Shown piece by piece: positions 5,689 to 5,915 of a stretch of 5,915 nt of DNA (positions within the stretch are counted from its first letter, which is position 1; every line of letters begins with the position of its first letter). Location of the stretch: positions 1 through 5,915 of the forward strand of contig JAUWNF010000231.1 in assembly GCA_030612785.1 (NCBI GenBank), in the 5' to 3' direction. A program made the translations under genes and the position numbers. Under the pieces are notes generated by a model. That model was not told the DNA's origin. It saw only the letters and a list, made by a program, of their open reading frames with translations, and ran no database searches. This DNA is from Phycisphaerales bacterium. GTDB lineage: Bacteria; Planctomycetota; Phycisphaerae; UBA1845.

Positions 5689-5915
5689 GGAATCGCGTAA
5701 AAATAAGTTAAATGATTCCGGTGTACTTCGCCGATAGGAGAATATGCCGGATGCCGCAGTGGTGCAATGGGTTCGCGGGAAGTACCATTCGTTGTCGCAC
5801 GTATTGTATGAACGTTCCCGGCGTGGGTGGGCTGCAACTGAGGCGCGCTCGTTGGGGCGAGGAGGGAGGGCGGCGGTGGTGGCGGCGACCGGTATGTCGT
5901 CTGCGACAGTGCACA
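5689..5915 (+). mobile_element. Left end of an ISAzo13-like insertion sequence (runs out of window)
   Basis: The element is inferred from the transposase start at 5744. Just upstream is an AT-rich stretch (5695-5713) flanked by the inverted hexamers GGAATC (5689-5694) and GATTCC (5714-5719), a likely part of the left terminal region. The exact boundary cannot be fixed without the right end. The right side continues beyond 5915. Confidence 0.4.
5744..5915 (+). CDS. ISAzo13-like transposase, N-terminal part (partial at window end)
   Basis: The ATG at 5744 opens a frame without stop to the end of the window (57 complete codons). Residues 21-56 show the characteristic start of ISAzo13-family transposases: LYERSRRGWAATEARSLGRG and GRAAVVAATGMSSATV, matching the family pattern of LxExxRRxWAAxEAxxLGxGG then VxxATGxSxxTI. 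This is the helix-turn-helix-like DNA-binding start of an IS transposase; the catalytic DDE domain would lie beyond the edge. AGGAG (5736-5740) is present but only 3 bases before the ATG. A GTG at 5759 is an alternative start with a worse fit. Whether the gene is intact cannot be seen here. Confidence 0.75.
   Translation, partial: MPDAAVVQWVRGKYHSLSHVLYERSRRGWAATEARSLGRGGRAAVVAATGMSSATVH

Noticed and set aside
5640..5698. AATCGCGT repeated at 5640-5647 and 5691-5698
   Set aside because: Eight bases is too short to call a target duplication or attachment repeat without the other IS end.

Overview
This is a GC-rich bacterial window, except for an A-rich micro-gene and the AT-rich left end of an insertion sequence. 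The gene types fit a Planctomycetota-like genome: a secreted HYR-domain protein with a Cys-containing C-terminal sorting tail, a PknB-type kinase, the MATEKVGVY-type N-terminus of a tyrosine recombinase, and an ISAzo13-like transposase. The taxonomic call is inferred from recalled family resemblance, and Acidobacteriota or related phyla remain possible.

Layout. At 6-758 (minus) lies the C-terminal part of a surface protein: half an HYR domain, a helical region, an acidic linker and a membrane-anchoring tail, but no signal peptide. Divergent from it, 954-2207 (plus) is a complete HI0933/BaiN-family flavoprotein, one of the two clearly intact full-length genes. At 2435-2542 (plus) a 35-residue lysine-rich protein with a strong ribosome binding site follows. 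From about 2560 to 4911 the window becomes a patchwork of broken genes. There is a possible trace of a sirtuin N-terminus (plus) and a Ser/Thr kinase N-terminus (minus) with a one-base insertion and no catalytic loop. Next comes a good sigma-70-like promoter driving 45 codons of a recombinase N-terminus that also carries a one-base insertion. This runs out of frame into an inositol-monophosphatase-like segment lacking both ends. That segment in turn runs out of frame into the membrane domain of a CDP-alcohol phosphatidyltransferase.

At 5129-5512 (plus) is a small intact gene for an exported PepSY-type protein with its own promoter (5018-5045) and a candidate terminator hairpin (5581-5599). 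The right edge (about 5689-5915) holds the left end and first 57 codons of an ISAzo13-like insertion sequence that runs out of the window.

The genes do not form one operon. The phosphatase and phosphatidyltransferase remnants would fit neighbouring steps of an inositol phosphate or phospholipid pathway such as CDP-inositol/di-myo-inositol-phosphate synthesis, but both are truncated here. I see no CRISPR array, defence system, tRNA or rRNA. The most notable signal is the cluster of five consecutive gene stumps between an intact block and an IS element, which points to repeated deletion or recombination at one place.
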